Source: Excoecaria cochinchinensis (lineage: Eukaryota; Streptophyta; Magnoliopsida; Malpighiales; Euphorbiaceae). From it: DNA of 64,000 nt. The notes beneath the pieces were generated by a model. The model was given only the letters and a program-made list of their open reading frames with translations. It made no database searches and had not been told where the DNA came from. A program made the translations under genes and the position numbers. Where the stretch lies: positions 6,123,001 through 6,187,000 of the forward strand of contig CANTUQ010000035.1 of the NCBI GenBank assembly GCA_947683425.1, in the 5' to 3' direction. Shown piece by piece: positions 1 to 11,300 of this stretch. The stretch's first letter is position 1, and each line of letters opens with the position of its first letter.

Positions 1-1014
1 GAGCCAAGCATAGAGCCCCCCGAGAGCCAGCCCTCGACCCCTGCCGATATAACCATTGTAGATATAGAGAATTAGCTTAGTAACTTAGATTAGTTTTTTT
101 CTTGTACATTCCGTTGTTGTAGTGAACTTGTAAATTGTTCATCCAATTTTATTCAATAAAATGGTCTTTTTTCTTCGTAAAGCGTGAATAGCGACAATTA
201 AATTTTGTCAAAGTTAAAACCTGTGGACTTGCTCATATTTAGCTAATCTTAAAATATGATTTGTAAAGTTACATGAAATTTGCAAATACTTCCTGAATTA
301 GAAGATCTTCAAAGTTTGGTCATAATTTGATTGTGAGCATAGTCTCAATCCAGGTTGGATTTAGGACTGGGCGAATAGTTTCGTTCATCAAGCCAGTGCT
401 TAGTTCGCACCGTGATCAGTGACCATTGGTGGGCACTTTAACTTGGGAGAAACTCGCCTTAACCCCATTCCTCCTCTTGCATTTTTGGTTTGGGACATTT
501 GTTAAACCTAGCGAATGAGATGGGGTGATTAAAGTTGTTTCCGAGTTTTCAGATCGAGAATGTCATCGATCCTATCGGACAGAATGCGTTCTTTCAGGCG
601 TTTTCGTATCTTTGGATTGGAAGCGTCGTCGACCCTAATGGACAAAGAGGCCTGCGGTTGGCCATTTTAGGAGTACTGGATCGGGAAGACCGTCGATCCC
701 AACTCCTCCGATCGACCCTTTCCATATCTTTGGATCGGGAGAATCATTGATCCTAATGGACGGGTCATCGGGCGCATAGCCATTTCCATATTTTCGGACC
801 GGGAAGAGCATCGGTCCTAATGGATTAGCTTTATTCTTTGAGGCAAAAAATTGTAACTTTCGCGTCTACAACCTGGGATGAACATCAAGTCTAGCGTATA
901 AGTTATATCATGCATAAATTAGACAAGGATGGAAGAAAAACCTTTTTATTAATCAGACATTTGTCGAATTTGGATACATCACTACAAGTGGTACTTTTTA
1001 AGTACTTCGACATT
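1..1014 (-). mobile_element. Noncoding DNA downstream of the Gyp-1 integrase
   Basis: This stretch lies downstream of the minus-strand integrase relic Gyp-1, where a Tat-like element would carry its long 3' untranslated region. I see no protein similarity in it. It holds a short tandem repeat (listed separately). The first 180 bases contain, on the plus strand, an AATAAA and U/T-rich context like an LTR polyadenylation region, so a second element of opposite orientation may begin at the window edge. No LTR terminus or polypurine tract could be fixed. Confidence 0.4.
536..822. repeat. Degenerate tandem repeat, about 60-bp unit
   Basis: About five imperfect units share a core of the form GATCGGGAAGA..ATCGATCCTAATGGA, seen near 550, 620, 690, 740 and 800. 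Unit length varies from about 54 to 64 bp. The position, downstream of a gypsy integrase, resembles the tandem repeats known from 3' untranslated regions of Tat/Ogre elements. The open frames here are by-products of the repeat. Confidence 0.6.
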
Positions 1015-2078
1015 CTAGCTTCTACCCTCTATAGTTCGGAGCCTATATGTGCTTGGGCTTAAGACTTTGGAGACCTCGTAGGGCCCTTCCCAGTTTGGCA
1101 TGAACTTGCCCACTCCGGCATTTCCCGAGCCTAAGTCCGCCCTTCTAAGCACTAGATCGCCGACATTAAAGGCTCTGGACCTCACCTTAGTATTGTGGTA
1201 TCTAGCAACTCTTTGCTTATAGGCAGCGATCTTGGTGTAGGCGTCCTCCCTCTTTTCTTCTATCAGATCTAGATCTTGGCGTCTTTCTTGAGTATTCATC
1301 TGCTTGGAATAAAGCGCTGATCGGTAAGATGGGAGGCTGACCTCTACCGGTATCATCGCTTCGGAGCCATAGACAAGGGAGAATGGCATTTGATGAGTGC
1401 CCATCCTTGGCGAAGTTTTTTACGACCACAGGACACTCTGCAGTTCCTCAGTCCGATTGCTCTTTGACTCGCCCAGTCGCTTTTTTAACCCTTCCAAGAT
1501 GGTCCGATTAGATACCATGGTCATTCCATTGCTCTGGGGATGAGCGACTGACGTAAACCTCAGGTTGATGTTAAGGCCTTGGCAAAAATTTCTGAAAGTG
1601 GAGCTGTCGAACTGCTTGCCATTGTCTGCAATAAAAACATTGGGTAAGCCATACCTGCAGATGATGTTCTTCCACGTGATGTTCTTGACCCTCTCGGCTG
1701 TGATTGTGGCCACAGGTTCAACCTCAATCCACTTGGAAAAGTGGTCAACCGCTACTAAGAGGAACTTCATCTGCTTCTTGCCTTGGGGAAAGGGTCCCAG
1801 AATATCAAGACCCCACTGATCGAATGGCCAAGTGATCCCGATCAGCTGTTGGTCTGCTCCGTGCTGCCTTATGATCCTCCCATGTATCTGACATTGCGGG
1901 CATCTTCTCACTTTTTCTTGAGCATCTTTGAGCATGCTAGGCCAGTAGTACCCCGTCTGGAGGGCTTTTCTCGCCATAGCTCTGCTCGCCTCGTGGATGC
2001 CGCATATGCCTTCATGGAGCTCTCTGAGGATATAGTCTCCCTCTTCTTCCGTCACGCATTTGAGCCAGGGGTGACTGA
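1015..2078 (-). pseudogene. Ty3/gypsy integrase relic (Gyp-1)
   Basis: This is the C-terminal part of a Ty3/gypsy pol polyprotein, whose integrase inserts element cDNA into the host genome. Reading leftward from 2078 I see an HHCC zinc-binding region ending in CPQCQ, the first catalytic Asp in GLDILGPF, the second in FIADNGKQF, and the C-terminal VYGSEAMIPVEV box typical of Tat-like elements. The third catalytic residue, a Glu near NGxxE in the family, is Met here (NGMTMVSN), so the core would be dead. One in-frame stop (1420-1422, a former Tyr codon by context) splits the frame. Upstream it runs without a break into copia reverse transcriptase at about 2079. Nothing of gypsy reverse transcriptase or RNase H is left on that side. 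Confidence 0.88.
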
Positions 2079-2572
2079 AAGCTTTCTTAGAGCTTTTGTT
2101 ATACACACAATGGTCTTTATCAATCATGTTGAACCCATTTGACATGATTGTTTCATGAAATCTCAAATACCATTGTCTAGAAGACTGTTTCAGGCCATAC
2201 ATTGATCTTTTCAATCGGCAAACCTTATGTTCACTGCCTTTTTCGATGAAACCTACAGGTTGTTCCATGTAGATTTCTTCATTCAGTTCTCCATTGAGAA
2301 AAGCAGTCTTTACATCCATTTGATGTAGCTTTAGGTCTCCTCATAGTTAATCCCTTCCTGTTGTGTGAACCCCTTAGCGACTAGCCGAGCTTTATATCTT
2401 TCGATACTTCCATCAGCTTTTCGCTTCACCTTGAGAATCCATTTATTCCCAATCGGTTTGCGTCCTTCGGATAGATCAACCAGTTCCCAAACACGGTTTG
2501 ATCTCATAGATGCTATTTCTTCTTCTATTGCATTGATCCATTTTTCTTTAACTGGGCATGAGAAGGCCTCTT
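2079..2572 (-). pseudogene. Copia reverse transcriptase, N-terminal fragment
   Basis: From about 2322 leftward the frame reads the copia reverse transcriptase signature MDVKTAFLNGEL..IYMEQPVGF and then MYGLKQSSRQWY, conserved at the start of the domain that copies element RNA into cDNA. The segment 2323-2572 holds the preceding part (WINAIEEEI, then KARLVAKGF) in a shifted frame. Between QEGINYEE and KLHQMDVKT about 20 codons normally present in the family are absent, so there is an internal deletion as well. The domain ends abruptly after residue 80 of the open frame; the catalytic YVDD box is not present. The frame then continues into gypsy integrase. Confidence 0.85.
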
Positions 2573-3922
2573 TTATATTTTTAGGCTATTCCCCTCTTGT
2601 GGGGTAATCAAAAGGGCTTCGTTCAAGCCTTCGATCTCAAATCGTCGGCGAGGAACACTTATCCTTTTAGAATTATGCAGTTCCGAATCTTGATAAACAT
2701 GTCTCATATATTCATCGTAATTCGGAATACTCCCACTGGGACCATGTTCCATACTCCCACTCAAATCAGGGTCTCGAACATCCGAATTATGTAGAGGAGG
2801 AAGATCTTGACCTTCTTCCTCTAATTCCCTCCCACTCGGATGGAGTGATCTTGACGGTTCATCTTCCTGAGTTTCATAGAAAGTGAAATCTTGATTCATT
2901 TCGCCCAACTTTGGAAACTCATTTTCTAAGAATATGACGTCTCGTGATTCAAATTTAGTCACAGAACCATTCTCTTGCTCACCCATGAATACGTATCTTT
3001 TTGATACTTCAGAATATCTCACAAAGATACTCTTTTTACCTCTTGGTCCCAATTTACCAAATTTACTTGAGGTATCATGGACGTAAGTAGCACAACCCCA
3101 AGGTCATAGATGGCTTAGGTCAGGCTTCCGATCAGTCCACAACTCATAAGGTATCGATGTGACTGATTTTGAAGGCACTCGATTTAGAACATATGTGGCA
3201 GTAAGTAAAGTATCTCCCCAATAGGAGATGGGCAAATTTGCTTCTGCCATCATAGATCTAACCATATCAAGGAGAGTCCTATTTCTCCTTTTCGCAACAC
3301 CGTTTCGCTGTGGAGTTCTGGGAATGGACAACTGATGTTCAATCCCTTTTTCATCACATAAACCTTTAAATTCATCTGAAAGATATTCCCGACCTCGGTC
3401 AGTTCTTAAAGCTTTGATCTTTTTATCTAACTGATTCTCAACTAAGTTCATAAAAGTTTTGAAGCAACTCAATGCTTCTGACTTGTGAGAAATCAAGTAG
3501 ACATGACCATACCTTGTATAGTCATCTATAAATGTGATGAAGTAGTAGGCCCCATGCCTTGCCCTCACATTCATTGGACCACAAACGTCAAAATGAATTA
3601 ATTGCAATGAAAATTCAGCTCTAGTTCCTTTTTCGAACGATTTTTTCACTAGTTTTCCTTTAAGATAATGCTCACAAATAGGTAATTCGACCTCATTCAA
3701 ATCACCTAGTAAACTAGCTTTGGCTAACCGACTCATTCGATTTTGCCCAATATGGTTTAATCTAGCATGCCATAATTTCACATGATTCTCATTATTATGT
3801 GAAGTAGAAGAGATTAAAGAAAAACTATTATTATTCATAAAGTTAGGATCGATATCCAAAATAATGAAATTGTTCGAAATAAAACCAGAACCATAATAGA
3901 CATCATCCAAACATAAGCGCAC
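2573..3922 (-). pseudogene. Copia integrase relic
   Basis: Copia integrase splits into two open segments, 3922-3104 and 3052-2573, separated by a TGA (3104-3106) where the family normally has Arg before PWGC, so a CGA-to-TGA change is likely. Visible parts are the zinc-binding region (LWHARLNHIG), the first catalytic Asp in HFDVCGPM, and the second in LRTDRGREY. The third catalytic Glu is replaced by Lys in PQRNGVAKRRNRT, where the family has GVAER, so the enzyme would be inactive even without the stop. The downstream segment starts GPRGKKSIFVRYSE, the usual copia integrase C-terminal box, followed by an acidic variable linker toward reverse transcriptase. Confidence 0.88.
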
Positions 3923-3940
3923 ACTGTCATCTTTAAAGTG

Positions 3941-4255
3941 TTAATCAAAACCAAGTTTTAATAACACAAGAATAGAAACTAAATTCCTACGAATATCTGG
4001 AGCATAAAGCACATCATGTAGGAGTAAGGTTCGGCCTTTGTGTAAGACTAATCTACACGCGCCAATCCCTCGAATCGGCACTCTTGCATCGTTTCCCACA
4101 CATATATATTTTGCTCCATATGGTATTCGGCGAAATTCTATAAAGGCATCTCGATCCTTTGCTACATGTTCCATTGCTCCTGAATCAACCACCCACAAAG
4201 GATGAAATTCAGTTAGTAATACAGAACTAGATACACAAATTTCACTCACTCTTGA
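3941..4255 (-). pseudogene. Copia aspartic protease relic
   Basis: This is the polyprotein-processing protease. The active-site motif WVVDSGAMEHV is present (usual form VDSGATDH), followed by the hydrophobic ending LHDVLYAPDIRRNLVSI that is standard in copia proteases. A stop after LKLGFD separates it from integrase, although the reading frame after the stop still makes sense (HFKDDS). Upstream it connects to gag through a one-base frameshift and a stop. Confidence 0.85.
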
Positions 4256-5151
4256 GTTAGAATAGTGTACCTAATTGGGCACAGTGCAGTCTCTTGCATA
4301 GTGTCCTTTCTGTTGGCAGTTAAACATTTCACTTTTGAAATGTTTATCTTTTTCTTGCCTTTGGACCTTTTAGAATTCTGCTCCTTTTTCTGCCTTTTGT
4401 TTCTCTTGGCAGGTTCCTTATCCTGACTTTTGAAGCCCTTCCTTTTGTTCTGGTTTGAACTTGTTCCACCAGAACGGGACTGTGCCACGTGCACCTCGGC
4501 ATTGACCTTAATCGATGCCAATCTGTCCTCTTCTAGCTCTAAATGTCTTGCGACATCCTCAAATGTCTTCACACTATCCATATGAGTGAGTTGCATTTTC
4601 ATATGCTCCCAACTCTTGGGTAAGGAACGGATGACAGCTTGCACTTGCTGCTCGTCGGTCAACTTATGACCATATTCACTAAGCTCGCACATCATGTTTT
4701 TCATCTCCCTAAGATGTTTTCGCATTGAATGATCAGCCTTCTTCTGATAAGTATCAAACTTGATCGTCAAAGATCGGAGCTTAGTTAGAGTCACTCCTCC
4801 AAACTTCTCCCGCAAAGCGATCCACATATCCATTGCGTTCTGATACTTGCGAAATTGCTTAGTTATATCATCCTCTATAGCACTCAGGAGAATGATATGA
4901 GCAGTGGAATTCTTTTTCTTCCATGCTAGATATACATCTCGGTCCTGCCTATGCTGGGCCGTGTTGCCATCCTCAGGTTCAGCCATAACCGAACTCAAGG
5001 TTTCAAAAGCCTCTTGCTCCTCTAGCACATACTGGATCTTCATACTCCAAATTTCAAAGTTGTCGCCATTTAATTTCAAGTCTTTGTTTAATTCAGCGAT
5101 AATAGATTTGGAAGCAGATGTCATTTGTATCCTCTGATTCAAATGGATCAA
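4246..5151 (-). pseudogene. Copia gag (UBN2-type capsid) relic
   Basis: Gag forms the virus-like particle that packages element RNA. The 301-residue frame begins near MTSASKSIIAELNKDLKLNG and contains the plant copia capsid (UBN2-like) features LNGDNFEIWSMKIQYVLE, LREKFGGVTL and VIRSLPKSWEHMKMQLTHM. A basic lysine/arginine stretch follows. The zinc knuckle (CX2CX4HX4C) is broken: one base is missing just after its first Cys codon, so the rest is read in the wrong frame and the true continuation is found one frame over, in 4246-4320. The first in-frame Met of the conserved block (MTSAS, near 5124) is a better start than the upstream Met at 5151. Confidence 0.85.
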
Positions 5152-5629
5152 AGTTGCACGTTATTAGTGGGAGATTAGGCAATACATGCAATTTACTATA
5201 CACCTAAAATAATAACCTAATAAAGTTTTCTATTAGACTCAAATTCGAAAAGGTTACTTAGAGTACCAATTACCTTCTAAGTTCTAATGTCCAACTTTAT
5301 AGGTTAATATTTCATGCATAGTAAATCAGAATTATTAGATTATTTAAGTTCTTAAACTTTTGAGGGATATTTTATTGATTTTATTTTATTAAGTCTCTAC
5401 TTAATAAATATGCAAATATTTTACTCATAAAATATTGCAAGGCAATTAACATTTTAAAATAAACACATTTATTAAAAAAAAATAATTAAATGCCATAAGA
5501 ATAAACTCATTCATTCAACTAATAAATAAATCCAATAATTCTCAAATAAGACACACATGTCAAATAATAATAATAGGAAACATAAATCCTATAAAATCAA
5601 ACGCTAACTATAATTGACACTCATGTCAA
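5152..5629. other. AT-rich Cop-1 leader, nothing recognised
   Basis: This is noncoding AT-rich DNA between the leader ORF and gag of Cop-1. It contains short runs of AATAA and poly-A but no ORF, promoter or repeat that I can support. Confidence 0.5.
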
Positions 5630-6145
5630 CTAATCTAGAAAACTAGATCTCCTCAAGACCTTTACTGACACAGGGACTGATTCTTTGGCCAACTTCATCA
5701 ATTCATAAGGGAACTCAAAAGTTCGCTGATGAAGCCATGGACGATGCACTTTACGTCCACTTCTTAATTTCATCACAGATGGAATATTGCTCCTCAACAC
5801 TCCTCTTTTGGCAACTCTAGCCAAAAAATGGATGATAGATTTCTTATAAACTCTATCTCCTATGTACCAAGTAGTTTTCAAAAGCTCCCTCAAGACTGGA
5901 TGATATTCAAAAGAGTTAACCAACGCTTTGATTTTATCTCTGTCATCCCTTCCTAAGCTTAAACCTCCTATCTAAATGCACTCCTGAATTTGTTCATGCA
6001 CAGTCAATATATGACGCACTATAGCATCAATATCATCAGCTCGAATGTTCCTCCGCATTGTCATTGAGCTTAGTGAACGCACTCTTACATTTCTTAAAGC
6101 AATCCCATGCGGGGTTTTAGGAATCATAGGTATCCTTATCATCAT
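5630..6145 (-). pseudogene. Extra ORF in the Cop-1 leader, unrecognised
   Basis: Between the primer site and gag, on the same strand as gag, there is a 171-codon frame starting with two Met codons at 6145 and broken once, by TAG at codon 58 (5972-5974). The translation is rich in Arg and Lys and has ordinary amino-acid composition rather than low complexity. The recognisable stretches are TPHGIALRNVRVRSL, RADDIDAIVRHILTVHEQ, ELLKTTWYIGDRVYKKSI and VMKLRSGRKVHRPW. I do not recognise a domain. It may be a captured host gene fragment or an element-specific leader gene. A chance frame of this length with a single stop in otherwise AT-rich DNA (the flanks 5152-5629 are far more AT-rich) seems unlikely. 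Confidence 0.5.
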
Positions 6146-6560
6146 TTCTGAAACACATTACAGAAATTCAAATGGTTAATACACTTATGTATAAACACAT
6201 ATGATTGAAATACATTTCAATCAATAAATAAGGACATGAAAACACATAAAAAAATTTTCAAAATATTTTTAAAAATAGAAAACACATTTTTCATAATTAT
6301 TTTATAATATTTATTTCAAAAAATAAAGAAAAATATTTTATGGTCATCAAAAAATTTTGAAAAATAGACCAATAAATCAGAAATATTTTGAAAAATATTT
6401 TCGTAAAAAAATAGAGCTGATTTGGAGGCCGGAGAAGCACCCATGCGCCGACGAGAGAGAGGGGGACGCGCTCACACGCCCCCACGCACCACACGCGCGA
6501 CTTCCCCTGGCCGGAACGTGTCAACACCACAGTGTGACATGTGTCCGACTGTTACGGGTC

Positions 6561-6828
6561 CACGTGGCACCCACGTGGCACCATGTGGACACGTGGTTGC
6601 CATGTGTCATGCCACGTGGCAGTGACTGGCTTGACACGTGGCAGACTCTGATTGTTACATGTGTACGGTGATAACACGTCATCATGACACGTGGCAGGCC
6701 TCAGCGTTGCCACATGTCAACCCCCAATTGGTCCACCTGGCGCCCACGTGGCACCAGGGGGGGGACACGTCGGATCCACGTGGCATGACCTCAGTCTGCC
6801 ACGTGGCTCACGAATATTGGGCCACGTG
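6561..6828. promoter_or_regulatory. Cluster of ten CACGTG (G-box) motifs in the Cop-1 leader
   Basis: Exact CACGTG palindromes begin at 6561, 6572, 6590, 6613, 6635, 6688, 6745, 6777, 6800 and 6823. Many sit in the extended form CCACGTGGCA. Variants with an ACGT core (ACACGTC, GGACGTG, GACGTG) continue to about 6860. CACGTG is the core bound by plant bZIP and bHLH factors, as in ABA-, light- and stress-responsive promoters. The cluster sits between the primer site and the leader ORF, inside the transcribed leader rather than in the LTR. The segment is also unusually GC-rich against AT-rich flanks. Confidence 0.75.
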
Positions 6829-7225
6829 TCAAGGACGTGTCACTCCTTGAGACGTGTTTGCGCGCGTGTGGGCCACCGCCCACGCACACGCGCCCAACAT
6901 GTGGTAGCGCGTGCAAGTCACGCGCCACCTACCCGGCTGATTTAGGTCTCCGGATTTCGGCCGGTCGGGGGTTCTCGGGGTCTATGAATACAGTGGAATG
7001 GTTAAAAATAAAAATTCCAATTTCTAGACTAGCATTTCGAATATTCAATTTTATCCCTCGAGTTTCGGTGTACACATACACGAAATTGAGGCAAAATATA
7101 CACGCATATATATTTTTCACACAAAAAATAAATTTTTGTTGCGTTTCATGCTTACTAGATCTACAAATTTTACTCATAAAATTTTAGATCAATTTTAAGC
7201 CGCATGCCAGGACGCAATAAAACGT

Positions 7226-7238
7226 GGCTCTGATACCA
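7226..7238 (-). other. Cop-1 primer-binding site (tRNA-iMet)
   Basis: The minus strand reads TGGTATCAGAGCC, complementary to the 3' end of plant initiator tRNA-Met, the primer for minus-strand cDNA synthesis in most copia elements. One base separates it from the LTR terminus CA (plus-strand TG at 7240-7241). Confidence 0.9.
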
Positions 7239-7239
7239 A

Positions 7240-7900
7240 TGATGGAAAAATAATAAAAGAAGAAAGTAAATACATACTTGTTGTAGCGCGATAATCACGT
7301 TGCGGAAGCGGTACAAGGATCTTCCTTTATTGGTCACCGGTCTGGCTTTTATCCACTCGGGATAATAGCAGTTAGATCACAATCTAAAAGTTCCTGAAAG
7401 ATTAACACAAAAAAAAAGAGTGGGAACGAGCAGGCTTGCGGCGTATACGTTTTCTCGTTACCAAATTATGAGTATGTCACCTCTATTTATAGAGGTACTA
7501 AAGGCTAGAGTCTTAACTCTAATTTAACTCAGAATCCTTTCTAAAATAGGATTTGGAAATTTAATTCAGATTACATAACTCAATTTAATCTGAATAGAAA
7601 CTCAATCCTATATAGAGTTATGAACGTATCCCAACTCTATCAAAAACGTTTTTGTCACTGAATTGGTAGTTTTTCTAAATTTAATGCAAGTTTGAATGAG
7701 AAGATTAACATTAATAGTAAATACAGAATTTAAAATTTTATACGGACATTTTCTAAAATTCGTATTCTAGAAATATAAATTTCAGAGAAGAGGATATAAA
7801 CAATTTTTCAAATTCATCTCACATGCCATATCATGCATTAATTATTTATATTTTCAATAAACAAACAAATAGTGCGTTCCTCTATTGTCTGTGCACGTGT
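7240..7900 (-). mobile_element. Cop-1 5' LTR (outer border unresolved)
   Basis: The LTR begins on the plus strand with TGATGG at 7240, directly beside the primer site. On the minus strand a TATA box (TATAAATA, plus 7484-7491) sits in a small palindrome, CCTCTATAAATAGAGG, giving an expected transcript start about 30 bases to the left. There is no second LTR in the window for comparison, and I could not identify the outer TG, so the right end is approximate and must lie before the host gene's 5' region near 8200. Confidence 0.6.
7484..7491 (-). promoter_or_regulatory. TATA box of the Cop-1 LTR
   Basis: TATAAATA on the minus strand, centred in a 16-base near-palindrome. It is correctly placed about 245 bases upstream of the LTR end and primer site. 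Confidence 0.6.
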
Positions 7901-8305
7901 GTCTTATCGAAAATAAAACAGGCCTAAATAATTAAATAATAATTTATCAAATTAACGAAAGCAAAAATAAATATTTTTCTTTTTCAAATAATAGAAACTG
8001 CTAAACCTTCTCAAAAAATTTTGTCTTCACTAGATAGGTAGATTTTTGCTTCAAAATAAATTTTTAGCCCTTTTTACCTTTAAGCCATTCAATTAGGTAT
8101 CTTTTTTGTAAGAAGAATTTAAGGAATTCACGCACATTATTGAAAATGAAATGGCATAAACTACACGCTTAAATTCGAATAGCATATTCCACAACTTACA
8201 CTCCATGTTTACGACTTATAGGCGAAGGAAACTCTCGGCGTCTGTGCCCTTTTTAAATTTCGAACTTGTAGAAGAGGATTTATCAAAGAGGGACGAAGAT
8301 AAAAA

Positions 8306-11300
8306 ATGGGAGTCTTTTCTAATAAAATCTCCAGAGATCAGCTCAAACCAGGAGATCACATCTACTCTTGGAGACACGCTTATATTTACTCCCATCACGG
8401 TCTGCTCTCTCTCTAAATTAAGATAATTTTATGGGCATTATAATCTAATCCGAATCTTACTTGTTTCTGTTTGATTTAAATGCACATTTTATTTTCAATT
8501 TATATTTTGCATTTTGTTTAACTTTAAATGTCATTGAGCTACGCCGAAAATTTGAATGTGATTGAGAATTTGTTCAACGATCATAATTCGATTGATGGTG
8601 AATAATATTATGTTTATTTCTGTTTAATTTCTACATGGTTGGGATTCTTTTGGCAGTTCTTCATTTCTATCTCCATTTGTTTCAAAATTCTGATGAAATT
8701 ATGTCCGTTTGTTACATCGTCTTTAGGAATTTGGCCATTGTAGCATGGCTGCTTGTTTGTGGTTTGTTTTTAGTATTGATTGAGTTGCTTTCTTGTTAGG
8801 AAGGTGCTTGCAATATGGTGATGAACGGTGAGAGAGGGATAGGCCACATTTGATATCAAATTGGACCTGAATAGAATTGGCGTCATGGCAGTGTTATTAG
8901 GATCAATGGAAATTTGAAATTTGTAAGGGTAGTTAAGATGTGCAATGGGATCTTTAGAATATGAGACTACTAGTTTGAACTTTAAGGAATTTGATGAACA
9001 GCTACCAGAGTAGGCTTATTTGTTAATGGGCATTCTGTGGGTGGAGGCAGAGTGAGTGGAGAAAGAATTATGAACTTGAAATTACATTCCTTCTCTAAAT
9101 AGACATGTGGTACTTCATATCTAGTTCCCTGGCGATTTAGGTGCTATAGATTGAAGAAGAGCTAGAGTCTCTTTCCAAAGTTAAAGATACATGGTGCATA
9201 CTTCGTATTTGTTGGTATACTGGCAATCTTTTGTTGATGAACTAATTGTTTGTTACCTGGTAGATTCTCTATTTGGATGAGCCACTTATTTTATACCTGT
9301 TGGTATCATCTGATGCTCTCCAATACATTTTTTGTTTTCCATAAAAAGGGTTTAGAAATTCATTAACAAGAAAAGATATAGATATATGATCACAAACTGA
9401 ATGTTTTCCTTAAATGGATATTTTGAAGATGGTTTGTCTAAATTCTGCTATAAATTATGCAAAGAAGAACTGGATTCACACCCTTGTGTTTATACGAAAT
9501 GCACCAAGTAATATAGGAAATTACCTGCCCAGCGAGTAACTTCTTTGAGGTAGCACTCTTCATAAGCATTGCATGAAAGGTGGGAAATTTTCTAGTACTT
9601 TGCTCATCTCAAATCTTTTGGGGAGAACACCCAATAATAATTCCAGATGGAAGGTTGCAACAGATTTGTGTATTTTTCTTCTATCCTTGTCTGTTTTTTC
9701 ATAGCACCATTGCTGCTTGCAGAGAATTTTGTCTCGAATGGTTTGGACTTCTAGCCACTCAGAAAGAAAGAGAAGATTATTTGGACTTGTTTGGCATGCA
9801 TTAGATAAGTGTGTCAAAGCTCTCATTTGGGATTTGACTGTTATATTGATAAGTGTCAGAGTGAAGTTTAATTGCAATTAAAATGATAAAAAACATAGGA
9901 ATGTAGAGTTCCTTTCGTGTATAGGGAATGAATGTGTTAGATTGTATGGGCAAAGTATATTTCCTGTTATTTTCCAGGGATTTGGAGCTATTTTATCTTA
10001 AAGACTTGGGATCTTAGATTTACTAATGAATGATCTGAAAGGCTTCTCTATTATTGTTGCTCATTGGACATTTTTTGGTGATGAGAACACATATTTTTGT
10101 CAATAGGAATGTCCACTAAAATAATTGAACCAATTGAAATTGATTTGAAGATAAAGACCAAATGGAACAGTACAGCCACAATTTTAACAGTGATGATTCA
10201 TGTACTTCTGAAGGTATACAGCAGATAAGTAGAACATAGATATGTTGAGATTTACATTAACTCTCATGCCAAGAGTAAAATGAATAAAATCACCTGATTG
10301 GGCTGTTATAACATCAGTGGAGCCTGGCATGGGCGACCATGTGAATGCTCTCATTACAATCTCAGAGAAGCATGTTTCCTTGAAATTGCACTTTCAAGTT
10401 TCAACTCAGGATGTGACAAACAGAATGATATTGTTAGTAAAAGGTGTTACTAAATAGATTGTTACTTGGAAGAATAACTTAAACTCTCCTAAGTTCAATG
10501 TCTAACTGGTTTGTTTTCTTGGCCTCTATTCAATCCCATGTTAAGCCCACTTTTCTACTGTCTCTTACAATATAAAATCAATAACCAGCCACCAACTTTA
10601 TAGCTAGTGTTTTTTCTGTTGCAATTTTTTGCACAAGATTGTGGATTCTCTTGAGAAGGAAGTGCTCAGGTTTGTATGCTGTTTGCATGAATGGGAATGG
10701 AGAGTGTTAGGGAGATAATTTGTGGAATGAAATAAGCAAAGTTATCCAGCATGAAATATCATTTTCATACATGGAAGGGGTTTCTTTTTATATCATCTAT
10801 TGGTGTATTATTTATGTAGTGCTTTAATCTTTTTTTGCCAATTTATTTTTCTCCGCAAGTTTGTAATATTAAATGTTTTTGTTATTTAATTCTGGTTGCA
10901 CATTGACTCGGCTGGGCATGTGGTATGTTTTTATGCAATTCCCAATTCTAGCACACTGAAGCTTTCAGAATCTCTAACCTTCATCTGGTTTGACACCAGG
11001 GATATATGTTGGTGATGAAAAGTGATCCACTTCACTCGTGGAGCAGGTCATGAAATTGGGACCGGAACTGTGTTAGACCGTATTATTTTTAGCTCTTCCC
11101 GCTCTGATTCTACAGACAATCCATGCCCAAAATGTGGTGATCAATCAAGAGTTGATGGTGTCATCTCATCCTGTTTAGACTGTTTCCTTTGGGGGTGGAG
11201 ATTTGTACCTCTTTGCATATGGTGTCTCACCAGCTTTGTTTCTTGCCAAAGCTAGAGGAGGAACCTGCACACTTGCTGCTTCTGATCCACCAGAGGATGT

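Larger units (their letters stand above)
2079..7900 (-). mobile_element. Truncated Ty1/copia retrotransposon (Cop-1)
   Basis: Reading leftward: 5' LTR, tRNA-iMet primer site (7226-7238), a 2-kb leader, gag (5151-4246), protease (about 4255-3941), integrase (3922-2573) and the start of reverse transcriptase, cut off near 2079. RNase H, the polypurine tract and the 3' LTR are missing, so target duplications cannot be checked. The order protease-integrase-reverse transcriptase is diagnostic of Ty1/copia. Several stops, at least one frameshift and a lost integrase Glu make it non-functional. The right border (LTR start) is unresolved; 7900 is a guess. Unusual parts are the long leader, which holds an extra ORF and a G-box cluster. 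Confidence 0.85.

Noticed and set aside
6357..7187. Several plus-strand frames across the G-box cluster
   Set aside because: They are antisense to Cop-1, overlap one another in three frames and are driven by CACGTGGC repeats.
7840..8397. TCCCATCA at 8390 as the outer end of the Cop-1 LTR
   Set aside because: That position is inside exon 1 of the host gene, which is conserved coding sequence; the LTR must end earlier.
8205..8426. Plus-strand 73-codon frame over the first exon of the LRAT-domain gene
   Set aside because: It is out of frame with the conserved exon 1 coding sequence that begins at 8306.
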